In this document: one piece after another, positions 42,168-50,246 of the stretch | How positions within the stretch are numbered: position 1 is the first letter of the stretch | Layout: each line of letters starts with the position of its first letter | Assembly (NCBI GenBank): GCA_030446305.1 | Contig: JASUSA010000018.1 | Location: 1-50,246, forward strand | DNA length: 50,246 bases | From: Clostridiales bacterium | GTDB lineage: Bacteria; Bacillota; Clostridia; Peptostreptococcales; Acidaminobacteraceae | Direction: 5' to 3' | Translations under genes and position numbers: made by a program | Notes under the pieces: generated by a model | Told to the model about the DNA's origin: nothing | The model's database searches: none | The model's input: the letters and a program-made list of their open reading frames with translations, nothing else

Positions 42168-43748
42168 ATGAAAATTCTAATTGCAGAGCATATTGCAGAT
42201 GAAGGTATCCATTTTTTGAAACAAACAGGATTTGATGTGGACATTAAGTTAAAGCTTTCGCGTCAAGAGCTTTTGGACTGTATCGGCGCCTACGATGCCA
42301 TCATCGTTCGCAGCGTTACCAAAATCAATGAAGAATTCTACGAACATGCGACAAATTTAAAAGTCGTTGGACGTGCCGGCAACGGCGTTGACAATATCGA
42401 AATGGGCGGTGCGACAAAACGGGGCATTATCGTCGTCAATACACCTGATGCCAACACGGTTTCCGCAGCTGAGCACACCATTGGCTTAATGCTCTCCATG
42501 TGCCGCAACATTCCGCGTGCCAATGCCCATATCAAATCAAAACAATGGGACCGTACACTTTTCAGAGGTATCGAGCTCATGGATAAAACGTTAGGGATCG
42601 TCGGACTCGGCCGCATCGGTTCCATGGTAGCAACGCGGATGCAGTCTTTTGGCATGAATGTAATCGCCTATGACCCATACATTCGCAGAGAGCGTTTCGA
42701 TCAATTGAAAGTAACGCGAATTGACGAACTAGGCGAATTAATGCGCCAATCAGATATCATTACCGTGCATACACCAAAGACGAAAGAAACACTGGGGATC
42801 ATCGGTGCTGATGAATTCAAGCTCTGTAAAAAGGGCGTCCGCGTCGTCAACTGTGCCAGAGGCGGCATAATTGATGAAGCAGCACTTTATGAAGCACTGG
42901 AAAACGGTACCGTCGCAGGCGCCGCCATTGATGTTTTAAAAGATGAGCCGCACCCAATTTCACCGCTGCTCGATCTCGATCAAACCGTCATCACACCGCA
43001 TCTCGGCGCCGATACCTATGAAGCACAGAAAAATGTCGGCGAAGCCGTTGCACTGGAAGTTTTTGAAGCGCTTCAGGGCAAACTCGTCGCCAATGCCGTC
43101 AATCTGCCTTCACTGAAATCTCAAGAACTTGAAGCATTGCATCCTTACTTAAAACTTGCAGAATACATCGGCAAACTCTACCATCAAATTCGCAAAGACG
43201 CCGTTCAAAAAATCGAACTCATCTATAAAGGTGAAGTCGGCAAAATGGATAAGACCACTTTGACATTGGCTTACCTGAAAGGTCTTTACGAAATCATCCT
43301 CGAAGACTCCGTCAACTATGTCAATGCACGTTATATTGCGGAGAGCAGAGGCGTTACCATCGTCGAAGGCACCGATACCATTACCGGCAACTACACGAGC
43401 TCAATTGCAGTCAAAATTCATACTGCCAACGGCATCTTCACACTGGAAGGCGCACTCTTCGGCAAAGATGAACCGCGTATTGTCGATATGAACGGCTATG
43501 CCTTTGATGTATCGCCAAAAGGCAATATGCTGCTCATCGAAAACATTGACCAGCCGGGTATGATCGGCAAAATCGGCCTAACACTTGGCAATGAATGCAT
43601 CAATATTTCAACAATGAACGTCAGCCTCTCGAAGACGAGTGCAAATGCACTGATGTTTTTAACAGTCGATGCGCCTGTCAGCGCTGAATCACTAGAAGTC
43701 ATCCGCCATACAGACGGCATCAAAAATGCATGGGCACTAAAAATGTAG
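42168..43748 (+). CDS. serA: D-3-phosphoglycerate dehydrogenase
   Basis: Oxidises 3-phosphoglycerate to 3-phosphohydroxypyruvate with NAD, the first step of serine synthesis. The NAD loop is GLGRIG at 146-151; the catalytic residues are Arg231 (CARGG), Glu260 (KDEP) and His278 (TPHLG). At 526 residues it is the long form with an intervening ASB domain (about 320-440) and a C-terminal ACT domain (about 455-526), which usually binds serine for feedback. The ATG follows AAGGAGG. Control is by the T-box leader, and a second dehydrogenase gene follows after 12 bases. Confidence 0.96.
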   Translation: MKILIAEHIADEGIHFLKQTGFDVDIKLKLSRQELLDCIGAYDAIIVRSVTKINEEFYEHATNLKVVGRAGNGVDNIEMGGATKRGIIVVNTPDANTVSAAEHTIGLMLSMCRNIPRANAHIKSKQWDRTLFRGIELMDKTLGIVGLGRIGSMVATRMQSFGMNVIAYDPYIRRERFDQLKVTRIDELGELMRQSDIITVHTPKTKETLGIIGADEFKLCKKGVRVVNCARGGIIDEAALYEALENGTVAGAAIDVLKDEPHPISPLLDLDQTVITPHLGADTYEAQKNVGEAVALEVFEALQGKLVANAVNLPSLKSQELEALHPYLKLAEYIGKLYHQIRKDAVQKIELIYKGEVGKMDKTTLTLAYLKGLYEIILEDSVNYVNARYIAESRGVTIVEGTDTITGNYTSSIAVKIHTANGIFTLEGALFGKDEPRIVDMNGYAFDVSPKGNMLLIENIDQPGMIGKIGLTLGNECINISTMNVSLSKTSANALMFLTVDAPVSAESLEVIRHTDGIKNAWALKM

Positions 43749-43760
43749 AGGAGGCAAGCC

Positions 43761-44831
43761 ATGAAACATTTTAAACTCGCCGTTATCGCCGGAGACGGCA
43801 TCGGCACAGAAGTTATGGACGAAGGGATTAAAGTCTTAAAATATTACCTTGAAAAAACCGGTTACGCCACCGTCTCATTTGACTACTTCCCATGGGGATG
43901 TGAATACTATCATAATACCGGCGAAATGATGCCGGAAAACGGTCTTGAAATTTTAAAGGGCTATGACAGCATTTTGCTCGGTGCCGTTGGGTATCCCGGC
44001 GTTCCGGATCATATTTCATTGAGAGACCTGCTTTTAAAGATCAGACAGGGATTTGACCAAGCGGTCAACTTAAGGCCTATCAAGCTCTTAAACGGTGCAC
44101 CGTGCCCGTTAAAGTTTAAAACCCCTGAAATGATTGACTTTGTCGTTATTCGTGAAAATGTCGAAGGCGAATACGCCGGTGACGGCTACTTTGAAAACCG
44201 CGGTACCGATGCTGAAATTGCCTATCAAACAGGCGTCTTTACAAGAAAAAATACAGACCGCATCATGCGCTATGCTTTTGATCTCGCGCAAAAAAGCGAA
44301 AAGGGCAAAAAACTCACCAGCGTTACGAAATCAAACGCACTCAACTACAGCATGGTCTTTTGGGATGAACGCTTTAAAGCGATTGCAGCAGATTATCCCA
44401 ACGTTAAAACAGAAAGCAATCACGTGGATGCCATTAGCATGTACTTCATTCAGCGTCCTGAGAGCTTCGACGTCGTTGTCACATCCAATCTCTTTGGCGA
44501 CATCATTACCGACCTCGGCGCAGCACTCCAAGGCGGCCTTGGCTTTGCTGCAAGTGCCAATCTCAATATCGAAGGCACCTACCCTTCCATGTTCGAACCC
44601 GTGCATGGCAGCGCACCTGAAATTGCAGGCAAACAAATCGCAAATCCGATGGCAATGATCTGGACAATAAAACTGCTCCTCGATCATCTGCTGCCGGCAC
44701 ACAAACACGACAGCATTGTCGATGCCATTGAAAAGACCTTGGTTGACGGAAAAGCGCTTACCCCAGATCTCGGTGGAACTGCTAAAACAGCAGAAGTCGG
44801 CGATGCCATCTGTCAGGCATTAACCTTTTAA
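43761..44831 (+). CDS. tartrate/D-malate dehydrogenase-like decarboxylating enzyme
   Basis: A 356-residue member of the isocitrate/isopropylmalate dehydrogenase family. GDGIGTEVMDEG near residue 11, the loop GYPGVPDHISLRDLL near 97 followed by IRQGFDQAVNLRP, and the metal site SNLFGDIITDLGAAL near 240 place it in the tartrate/D-malate dehydrogenase branch rather than LeuB. Such enzymes act on D-malate, L- or meso-tartrate and similar acids with NAD and a divalent metal. It lies 12 bases after serA behind AGAGGAGG, so it shares the serine T-box. A serC gene would be expected here and is absent. Confidence 0.85.
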   Translation: MKHFKLAVIAGDGIGTEVMDEGIKVLKYYLEKTGYATVSFDYFPWGCEYYHNTGEMMPENGLEILKGYDSILLGAVGYPGVPDHISLRDLLLKIRQGFDQAVNLRPIKLLNGAPCPLKFKTPEMIDFVVIRENVEGEYAGDGYFENRGTDAEIAYQTGVFTRKNTDRIMRYAFDLAQKSEKGKKLTSVTKSNALNYSMVFWDERFKAIAADYPNVKTESNHVDAISMYFIQRPESFDVVVTSNLFGDIITDLGAALQGGLGFAASANLNIEGTYPSMFEPVHGSAPEIAGKQIANPMAMIWTIKLLLDHLLPAHKHDSIVDAIEKTLVDGKALTPDLGGTAKTAEVGDAICQALTF

Positions 44832-44847
44832 AATTTAAAATCAAGAA

Positions 44848-44932
44848 AAGCCGTTATCATTGGCAGCACTTTCAAACAGGCAATTAAAATGCCTTTCGTC
44901 TGTGCTGTCGTCTGATAACGGCTTATTTTTAT
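44848..44932 (+). terminator. long terminator of the serA operon
   Basis: AAGCCGTTATCA (44848-44859) pairs with TGATAACGGCTT (44913-44924), followed by ATTTTTATT. The long loop can form inner stems GGCAGCAC/GTGCTGTC and AGGCA/TGCCT. Confidence 0.8.
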
Positions 44933-45039
44933 TGGATTGCCTTCGTCGTTATTCTCGGCTTTTTCATTCGAGAGGATTTAAACATTCCCTTATTCATCAA
45001 TTTTGTATTCACAATCGCTTATTTAAATGCAAATACACC

Positions 45040-46038
45040 TTAAATCGGCAGTGTTTCAAGCCAGTCCAAAACATCCTTTTTCATTGTTGTTAGCGCTTCC
45101 GCTACTTCAACGCGGCGTGCTGCCTCTAAAAGTGCTTCACGCTTAAACGGAATCCCATCAAAAACACCTTCAAAAGCATCAATAAATGCCGTCGACATCG
45201 CATCGGAATTCACTTCTGCATGATCGATCACACCTTGCTTGGATTGAATGTTGAGGATAAATTCACCCCATTCAAAACGCTCGTCGAATGTCGCGTCAAA
45301 CGCAGGTGTTTTTCCAAATCGCCATTCCCACGAAGCATAGTGATGATAACGATCAAGCGCCGTTCCCGTAATGTTTTCTTCATTAATAAAGATTTTAGAT
45401 TCAGGCATCCCATATATTTCCGAAAAAGCGGTCTCAAGCGCCATCTTGAGCCCGTCAATGGTAATCTCAGGATTAATCGACTTGAGATTGACAACTCTGG
45501 ACTTGACTGATTTGACACCTTTCGCCGACAGTTTTTTAACCGATGCGTTAAGGTACTTACCTAAACGCTCCATATTGACATCAACAAGCAGTGTGCCATG
45601 ATGATAATAATTTTCTTTGCCATTGTAAAAAGCATTGCCTGAAAATTTACGGTCACCCGCTAAAATGTCATTGCGCCCGGAAAATGAAGCCTCAATGCCA
45701 AGTTCTTTAACAGCCTTCAACAGGACGCTGAGCTGGCGCTCAAGGTCTTCATGCTGTCTGTTCATGGCAAATGTAAAGTTCAGATTGCCAAGATCGTGAT
45801 AAACGGCACCGCCGCCTGATAGGCGCCGTGCCAATTTCCCCTGATCGCCTTCCAGTGCTTTGACGAGAACTTCACGCCAAGGATTTTGATGCTTGCCAAT
45901 CACGACTGTATGCGCATTTTGCCATAAATACAAGACAACTTCATCTGGTTTAACAGTGTTCACCAATTGCTCTTCATAAGCCAGATTAAACCAAGGGTTT
46001 GTTGATTCAGAAATGACGAGCTTTGTTTTAATGGGCAT
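45040..46038 (-). CDS. lplA: lipoate-protein ligase
   Basis: A 332-residue enzyme that attaches free lipoate to the E2 subunit with ATP. Family signatures: RRLSGGGAVYHDLGNLNF (about 71-88) and RKFSGNAFY with the adenylate-binding Lys (about 131-139). The C-terminal accessory domain needed for lipoate activation is present (about 250-332). It is the last gene of the pdh-type operon, 105 bases after lpdA, which fits a role in loading the E2 encoded upstream. It implies that the cell uses scavenged lipoate; lipA/lipB are not in the window. Confidence 0.94.
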   Translation of the reverse strand: MPIKTKLVISESTNPWFNLAYEEQLVNTVKPDEVVLYLWQNAHTVVIGKHQNPWREVLVKALEGDQGKLARRLSGGGAVYHDLGNLNFTFAMNRQHEDLERQLSVLLKAVKELGIEASFSGRNDILAGDRKFSGNAFYNGKENYYHHGTLLVDVNMERLGKYLNASVKKLSAKGVKSVKSRVVNLKSINPEITIDGLKMALETAFSEIYGMPESKIFINEENITGTALDRYHHYASWEWRFGKTPAFDATFDERFEWGEFILNIQSKQGVIDHAEVNSDAMSTAFIDAFEGVFDGIPFKREALLEAARRVEVAEALTTMKKDVLDWLETLPI

Positions 46039-46143
46039 GTCAACACTCCTTCATACGTTATGCGGTCATCATAACACTCGCATTGACCCAATGTCAACTG
46101 GTCTGTTAAATCACACCACAGACAGCAGCCAGTATTTTGGAAA

Positions 46144-47529
46144 TCAACGTTTAATTAAGTGAATGGGTTTATCAACCGCACCATGTGCCGCTTCCATCAC
46201 AATTTCAGAAAGCGTTGGATGTGGATGGACTGTTTTGGCCAAATCATAAACGGTTCCCTCAAGCGCCATCGTCGCCGCGGCTTCGGCAATCATGTCCGTC
46301 GCATGCGATGCGACGATGTGAACGCCAATCACTTCACCATACTGCTTGTCGTGAATAATTTTAACGAATCCCACCGTCTCTCCCTCTGCCACCGCTTTGC
46401 CATTGGCACTGAGTGGAAAACTGCTCGTTCCGACATCAAATCCCGCAGCCCGTGCCTCATCTTCCGTATAACCAATAGCACCGACCTCCGGAAAACTATA
46501 TATACAGGATGGAATCTGTCGGTAATTGATCGTCGAATCCTTGCCCATAATGTTTTCGACAGCGACAATGCCCTGAGCAGATGCGACGTGCGCCAGCATC
46601 ATCCCACCACAGACATCGCCTACGGCATAGACATTTGGTACGTTCGTCTTCATATGTTCATCAACGGCAATGCCCTGTTTTGACATTTTCAGTTGCAGCA
46701 CTTCTAGGCCTTTGGTATTTGGCGATCTGCCAAGACTCGCCAGAATATAATCGCCAGTCGTTTCATGATCGCCCTGTGCATCTTTATAGTAGACGCGGTG
46801 CCCGTCAATACGCGTTATCGCAACACCTGTCTTAATGGCAACACCGCTTTCTGAAAGGTGACGCTGGATCAACACCTTGACATCTTCATCTTGATTTTTA
46901 AGAATCTGTTCAGAGCGCTGTAAAAGCGTCACCTCAGTTCCCAAGCTGTTGAAGAGCGTTGCAAATTCCACGGCAATGACACCGCCGCCTAATATAATCA
47001 TGCGTTTGGGATGCTGTTCCAAATTGATGGCACGCGTGCTGTCAATGACGATGCCGTCATTCAGTGCACTTTGCAGGCCTTCTATTGCCGGGTATTGCGG
47101 CGAAGATCCCGTCGCAATAATCAAGTGTTTGTGCTGAAGTGTTTCAGCGCCGACTTTAACCGTTCTTTCATCTGCAATGGTCGCATAACCTTTGTACACA
47201 TCCACTTTATTGAATTTTAAAAGCTGTTCAACGCCGCCGACAATCTTATTGACCACGGACGTCTTGCGCGCCATGAGCTGCTGCCAGTCAACGCGTATGG
47301 CATTCCCATTTTCTAGGGATATCCCAAAAGATGCTGCACGCAGCATATCCTGATAGAGTTTTGCGCTCCTCAGAAGCGTTTTCGTCGGAATGCATCCGTC
47401 GTTTAAACAAACGCCGCCGATGCGGTCTGCTTCAATCAATGCAACACTTGCGTTCATTTGCGCTGCTTTGATCGCCGCAACATAGCCACCTGGACCGCCA
47501 CCGATGACGACAATGTCATATGTTTTCAT
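46144..47529 (-). CDS. lpdA: dihydrolipoamide dehydrogenase (E3)
   Basis: A 461-residue flavoprotein that reoxidises dihydrolipoamide of E2 with NAD. FAD motif GGGPGGYVA near residue 10, redox-active disulfide Cys41-Cys46 in GGVCLNDGCIP, a second nucleotide motif ILGGGVIAVEFA near 180 and the C-terminal catalytic HPHPTLSE are all present. No fused lipoyl domain. It lies 214 bases after the E2 gene, a gap filled by a repeat element, and precedes lplA. Confidence 0.96.
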   Translation of the reverse strand: MKTYDIVVIGGGPGGYVAAIKAAQMNASVALIEADRIGGVCLNDGCIPTKTLLRSAKLYQDMLRAASFGISLENGNAIRVDWQQLMARKTSVVNKIVGGVEQLLKFNKVDVYKGYATIADERTVKVGAETLQHKHLIIATGSSPQYPAIEGLQSALNDGIVIDSTRAINLEQHPKRMIILGGGVIAVEFATLFNSLGTEVTLLQRSEQILKNQDEDVKVLIQRHLSESGVAIKTGVAITRIDGHRVYYKDAQGDHETTGDYILASLGRSPNTKGLEVLQLKMSKQGIAVDEHMKTNVPNVYAVGDVCGGMMLAHVASAQGIVAVENIMGKDSTINYRQIPSCIYSFPEVGAIGYTEDEARAAGFDVGTSSFPLSANGKAVAEGETVGFVKIIHDKQYGEVIGVHIVASHATDMIAEAAATMALEGTVYDLAKTVHPHPTLSEIVMEAAHGAVDKPIHLIKR

Positions 47530-47572
47530 GTGGCCTCCTCGTTTTATTAATCCTATTTAAATAAGGAAATTG

Positions 47573-47715
47573 TATCCCTGCTTTTCTCGTTAATCGTTAA
47601 TCGTTAATCCTTAATCGTTGATCGTTAATCCTTCACGGCAATCTGTTGAATTTTACCTTGTGATCATGAGCCCTATTACCGTTAAGGATTCAATGATGCA
47701 TGATTGAATTTCCTT
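47573..47715. repeat. MITE/REP-like element, copy E, inside the pdh-type operon
   Basis: A 143-base element with ends AAGGAAATTGTATCC and, read backwards, AAGGAAATTCAATCAT. It matches the ends of copies A, C and D but holds a heptamer tandem repeat in its middle. It occupies the gap between the E2 and E3 genes. Confidence 0.6.
47588..47629. repeat. heptamer tandem repeat (CGTTAAT)6
   Basis: Six consecutive seven-base units: three exact CGTTAAT, then CCTTAAT, CGTTGAT and CGTTAAT. Such short arrays change copy number easily. Confidence 0.85.
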
Positions 47716-47743
47716 ACCATCCGTTACAAGAAATCATTTGTTT

Positions 47744-49150
47744 TTACATCAGTATCAATTTTTTTGGATTTGACAGAAGTCTTTTCACTTCGTTGACAAA
47801 CCGCCCCGCGTCGGCACCGTCAATAATGCGGTGGTCAAATGACAATGAAAGCGGCAGTATTTCTCTAATCACAATTTCATCTTCAATCACCACAGGTTTT
47901 TTCTGTATGCTGCCGACACCCATAATACCAGCTTCAGGATAGCGAATGATCGGCACGCCAAAGCTGGAACCAACTGAGCCATAATTGGTAATGCTGAATG
48001 TACTGTCTTTCAGTTCGGCAATTTGAAGTGTTCTTGCCCGTGCCCCCTGGCTAAGGCGTTCAATCTCGCGCGCGATTTCGAAAATGCTCAATTGGTCGGC
48101 ATTTTTAATAACGGGAACCATTAAGCCATCCGGTGTATCCACGGCAATGCCAATGTGATATGCCTGCTTTAAGAGCACTTCGCTGTTTGCCATATCTACA
48201 CTGGCATTCATAAACGGAAATGCTTTAAGACCTAAGACAATTGCCTTGATAAAAAACGCCAGATAAGTCAACTTAACGCCTTCTTCCGTCGCCAGTTCCG
48301 CAACCTCTCGCTTAAGCGCCACCAGTTCATGGACATCCACTTCATCCATCATGGTCGTATGCGGAATTGTAAAGCGCGACTGAACCATATTTTCTGCAAC
48401 AGTCTTTCGCAGCATCGACATTTGGACGCGTTTGACCGGCACATCACTTGACGGAAGCGGTTTTGATGTATTTGCCACAGGCGTATTCACTGCACTTTGC
48501 GACAAAGGCACTTCCGCTGCTGCACGCTGCTGTGCGTCAGCAAACGCACGAATATCCGCTTTCATAACGCGGCCATTTGGCCCAGTCCCCTTCACGCGCT
48601 GTATATCAACGCCGAGATCTTTTGCCAGCGACCGCGCCACTGGTGTTGCTAACACTTTTCGCTTCACGCCAGTTTCAGCTGCATGCGCAGCACCTTCCTC
48701 ACTGGCTGGAATCAACTGAGAAGATACCTCAATTTCACCGACGACACTGGCACCCTTCGCCTCTTCAACGGTTTCAACAACCGAATCGCCAGTATCAAAC
48801 CGCGGCTCTGTGCTTTTTGGCGTTTTTTCGCCGCCCGTTTCAGATTTGTCAACGTTTGTATCAGTCGATTCCATTTCTGATTCATTCATCGCCATATTCG
48901 AACGCACACCAGGCTGGCCGTCATCGATAACGACAATGGTATCACCGACGTTGACGCGATCGCCAACGGCGTATTGAACAGATTTTACCGTACCTGATAC
49001 CGGCGACGGTATTTCGGCATTCACTTTATCCGTCTCAAGTGTAAAAAGATTCTCACCTTCTTCAACGGTTTGACCAATATCAACAAATAGTTTGAGCAGA
49101 ACACCTTCATGAATGCCCTCGCCTATATCTGCAAATTTAACATTAAACAC
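47744..49150 (-). CDS. pdhC: 2-oxo acid dehydrogenase E2 (dihydrolipoyl acyltransferase)
   Basis: A 468-residue E2 core subunit. One N-terminal lipoyl domain with Lys42 in TLETDKVNAEIPS, an acidic Ser/Thr/Glu-rich linker (about 80-160), the peripheral subunit-binding domain (about 167-205, VLATPVARSLAKDLG) and the catalytic domain with SFDHRIIDGADAG (His440, Asp444). It transfers the acyl group to CoA. With the PdhB-like E1beta next door the complex is most likely pyruvate dehydrogenase, but a branched-chain or acetoin complex is possible. It starts 11 bases after E1beta, behind TAGGAGGTG. Confidence 0.92.
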   Translation of the reverse strand: MFNVKFADIGEGIHEGVLLKLFVDIGQTVEEGENLFTLETDKVNAEIPSPVSGTVKSVQYAVGDRVNVGDTIVVIDDGQPGVRSNMAMNESEMESTDTNVDKSETGGEKTPKSTEPRFDTGDSVVETVEEAKGASVVGEIEVSSQLIPASEEGAAHAAETGVKRKVLATPVARSLAKDLGVDIQRVKGTGPNGRVMKADIRAFADAQQRAAAEVPLSQSAVNTPVANTSKPLPSSDVPVKRVQMSMLRKTVAENMVQSRFTIPHTTMMDEVDVHELVALKREVAELATEEGVKLTYLAFFIKAIVLGLKAFPFMNASVDMANSEVLLKQAYHIGIAVDTPDGLMVPVIKNADQLSIFEIAREIERLSQGARARTLQIAELKDSTFSITNYGSVGSSFGVPIIRYPEAGIMGVGSIQKKPVVIEDEIVIREILPLSLSFDHRIIDGADAGRFVNEVKRLLSNPKKLILM

Positions 49151-49161
49151 GACATCACCTC

Positions 49162-50139
49162 CTAAAATGTGAGTACAGCTCTGAGTTCCGCGACGATGCC
49201 CTCGACAGACGGTACATAGTGATGTTCTCCCTTAGGCAGCGGTACAATGGTGTCAACACTGGTAATGCGCGTTGGCGGTGCTTCCAAATGCAGAAATGCG
49301 CCCTCATTGACAATGGAAATGAGCTCCGCACCCGGTCCAAACGAACGCGCCGCTTCATGAACCACGGCAAATCGTCCCGTCTTCTGAACCGATGTGATGA
49401 TCGTTTCACGGTCAATAGGCGATATCGTCCTCAAATCAATCAATTCAATGCTATGGCCTTCTTTTTCCAATATTTCAACAGCTTTCTGCACGTCCCTGAG
49501 CATTGAGCCCCATGCGACGACCGTCAAGTTATCACCCGGTTTGACAATTTTTGCCTTTCCAATTGGAATTTCATAAATACCTTCAGGCACTTCTTGCTTA
49601 AATGCCCTGTAAATACGCTTTGGCTCCATAAATATCACGGGATCGGGATCATTAATCGCTGCAATCATCAGCCCTTTTGCATCATAAGGCGTCGATGGAA
49701 TCACCACTTTTAGACCTGCCGTATGCGCAAAAATCGCTTCAAGTGATTCCGAATGGTGTTCCAATGCCCGCACGCCACCGCCATATGGCATTCGAATGAC
49801 CATTGGCACCGTGTATAGTCCCCTGGAACGGTTGCGCATGCGTGCCGCATGTGTCACAATTTGATTAATGGCGGGAAATACAAAACCTGAAAATTGAATT
49901 TCAACAACGGGTTTTAAACCGTTGATCGCCATGCCGATACCTGAACCGACAATTGACGATTCTGCAAGAATACTGTCAAAGCACCTGTCGACGCCGTATT
50001 TTGCCTGCAGTCCCTTTGTTGCCCTGAAGACGCCGCCTTCAAAACCGACATCCTCGCCATAGACGATAATACTGGAATCTGCAGCCATCGAAACATCCAG
50101 CGCGTTTGTCAGCGCTTCAATAAGGTTCAATACTAACAT
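49162..50139 (-). CDS. pdhB: 2-oxo acid dehydrogenase E1 beta subunit, PdhB-like
   Basis: A 325-residue thiamine-pyrophosphate-dependent subunit that forms the active site with E1alpha. Family motifs: YGEDVGFEGGVFRATKGLQ near residue 27, LAESSIVGSGIGMAINGLKP near 58, FSGFVFPAINQIVTHAARMR near 83 and PYGGGVRALEHHSES near 117, all close to Firmicutes pyruvate dehydrogenase beta chains. It starts behind AAGGAGGGG. E1alpha should lie upstream, beyond the window edge. Confidence 0.92.
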   Translation of the reverse strand: MLVLNLIEALTNALDVSMAADSSIIVYGEDVGFEGGVFRATKGLQAKYGVDRCFDSILAESSIVGSGIGMAINGLKPVVEIQFSGFVFPAINQIVTHAARMRNRSRGLYTVPMVIRMPYGGGVRALEHHSESLEAIFAHTAGLKVVIPSTPYDAKGLMIAAINDPDPVIFMEPKRIYRAFKQEVPEGIYEIPIGKAKIVKPGDNLTVVAWGSMLRDVQKAVEILEKEGHSIELIDLRTISPIDRETIITSVQKTGRFAVVHEAARSFGPGAELISIVNEGAFLHLEAPPTRITSVDTIVPLPKGEHHYVPSVEGIVAELRAVLTF

Positions 50140-50209
50140 TTATTTCCCCTCCTTGTAAGATAAATATAGGGTTAGGGTTTCAAAACCCACCCGAATGTTC
50201 TTTGATAAC

Positions 50210-50246
50210 TTAAACTTTATTGTTCAGATGAATCTTAGACATGCTG
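50210..50246 (-). CDS. possible C-terminal end of the E1 alpha gene
   Basis: Only one minus-strand frame stays open from the window edge: eleven codons ending HLNNKV before TAA. Position and direction suit pdhA, which normally precedes pdhB, but so few residues cannot identify it. A hairpin GGGTTTTGAAACCC (50177-50190) lies between this stop and the pdhB ribosome site. Confidence 0.25.
   Translation of the reverse strand, partial: SMSKIHLNNKV

Noticed and set aside
44134..44658. 174-codon open frame inside the tartrate dehydrogenase-like gene
   Set aside because: Shadow frame of a full-length family member; no independent ribosome site or similarity.
47588..47629. Short direct repeats considered as a CRISPR array
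   Set aside because: Units are seven bases with no spacers and no cas genes are nearby.
50161..50190. Telomere-like TAGGGTTAGGGTTT
   Set aside because: Only two units, in a bacterial operon gap, forming part of a small hairpin; chance is the simplest reading.

Overview
The window looks like chromosomal DNA of a motile, anaerobic, fermentative member of the Clostridia. The evidence is Gram-positive style ribosome sites (GGAGG), T-box regulation, a butyrate-type thiolase, oxygen-sensitive [FeFe]-hydrogenase genes, Firmicutes-type pdh genes, and many chemotaxis and cyclic-di-GMP proteins. Gene content resembles Fusibacter or Acidaminobacter relatives, but that placement is a guess from content alone. 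I saw no phage, insertion sequence with a transposase, CRISPR array, rRNA or tRNA gene.

Layout. 1-5900: end of an unknown gene, glutamate-cysteine ligase (gshA type), a HAD phosphatase, a DUF4153 membrane protein divergent from an unknown 102-residue protein, a leaderless glucosaminidase and an OsmC protein. 5960-6140: a well-formed promoter with a CsoR/CstR-type palindrome, driving an apparent ~146-nt RNA with its own terminator. 6292-12060: lon, marR, and a LacI-type regulator whose operator motif recurs in front of the downstream acetyl-CoA acetyltransferase. 12333-15711: an EF-hand protein, a YuxH-type EAL/HDOD protein and an EamA transporter. 15995-20606: a four-gene hydrogenase operon (NuoE-like ferredoxin, PAS-containing sensory hydrogenase HydS, SpoIIE/PP2C-type phosphatase, group B-like monomeric hydrogenase) behind a Rex-like box and two further palindromes.

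20939-34047: a diguanylate cyclase, a CPA2-type antiporter with a PII-like partner, a rhodanese under the same palindrome as the small RNA, a PilJ-type chemoreceptor with a GNAT gene, prfC, and two large cyclic-di-GMP proteins. 34102-38481: a CPA1-type antiporter and a zinc-uptake operon znuA-znuC-znuB-zur with a Zur-type box; ZnuA carries a tandem-repeat His/Asp loop. 38728-41676: a second chemoreceptor and a pirin. 41762-44831: a consensus promoter and T-box leader (probable serine specifier) in front of serA and a tartrate/D-malate dehydrogenase-like gene. 45040-50246: the distal part of a pyruvate dehydrogenase-type operon (E1beta, E2, E3, lipoate ligase); E1alpha would lie outside the window.

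Five related short AT-rich elements with imperfect terminal inverted repeats (start consensus near AAGGNAATTGCATCAT) sit in intergenic spaces and form a MITE/REP-like family. Main themes: redox and hydrogen sensing, thiol/sulfur stress, zinc supply, second-messenger signalling with chemotaxis, and central acyl-CoA and serine metabolism. The least explained items are the orphan RNA sharing a control module with the rhodanese gene, the palindrome pair before the sensory-hydrogenase operon, and the pairing of serA with a tartrate-dehydrogenase homologue under one T-box.
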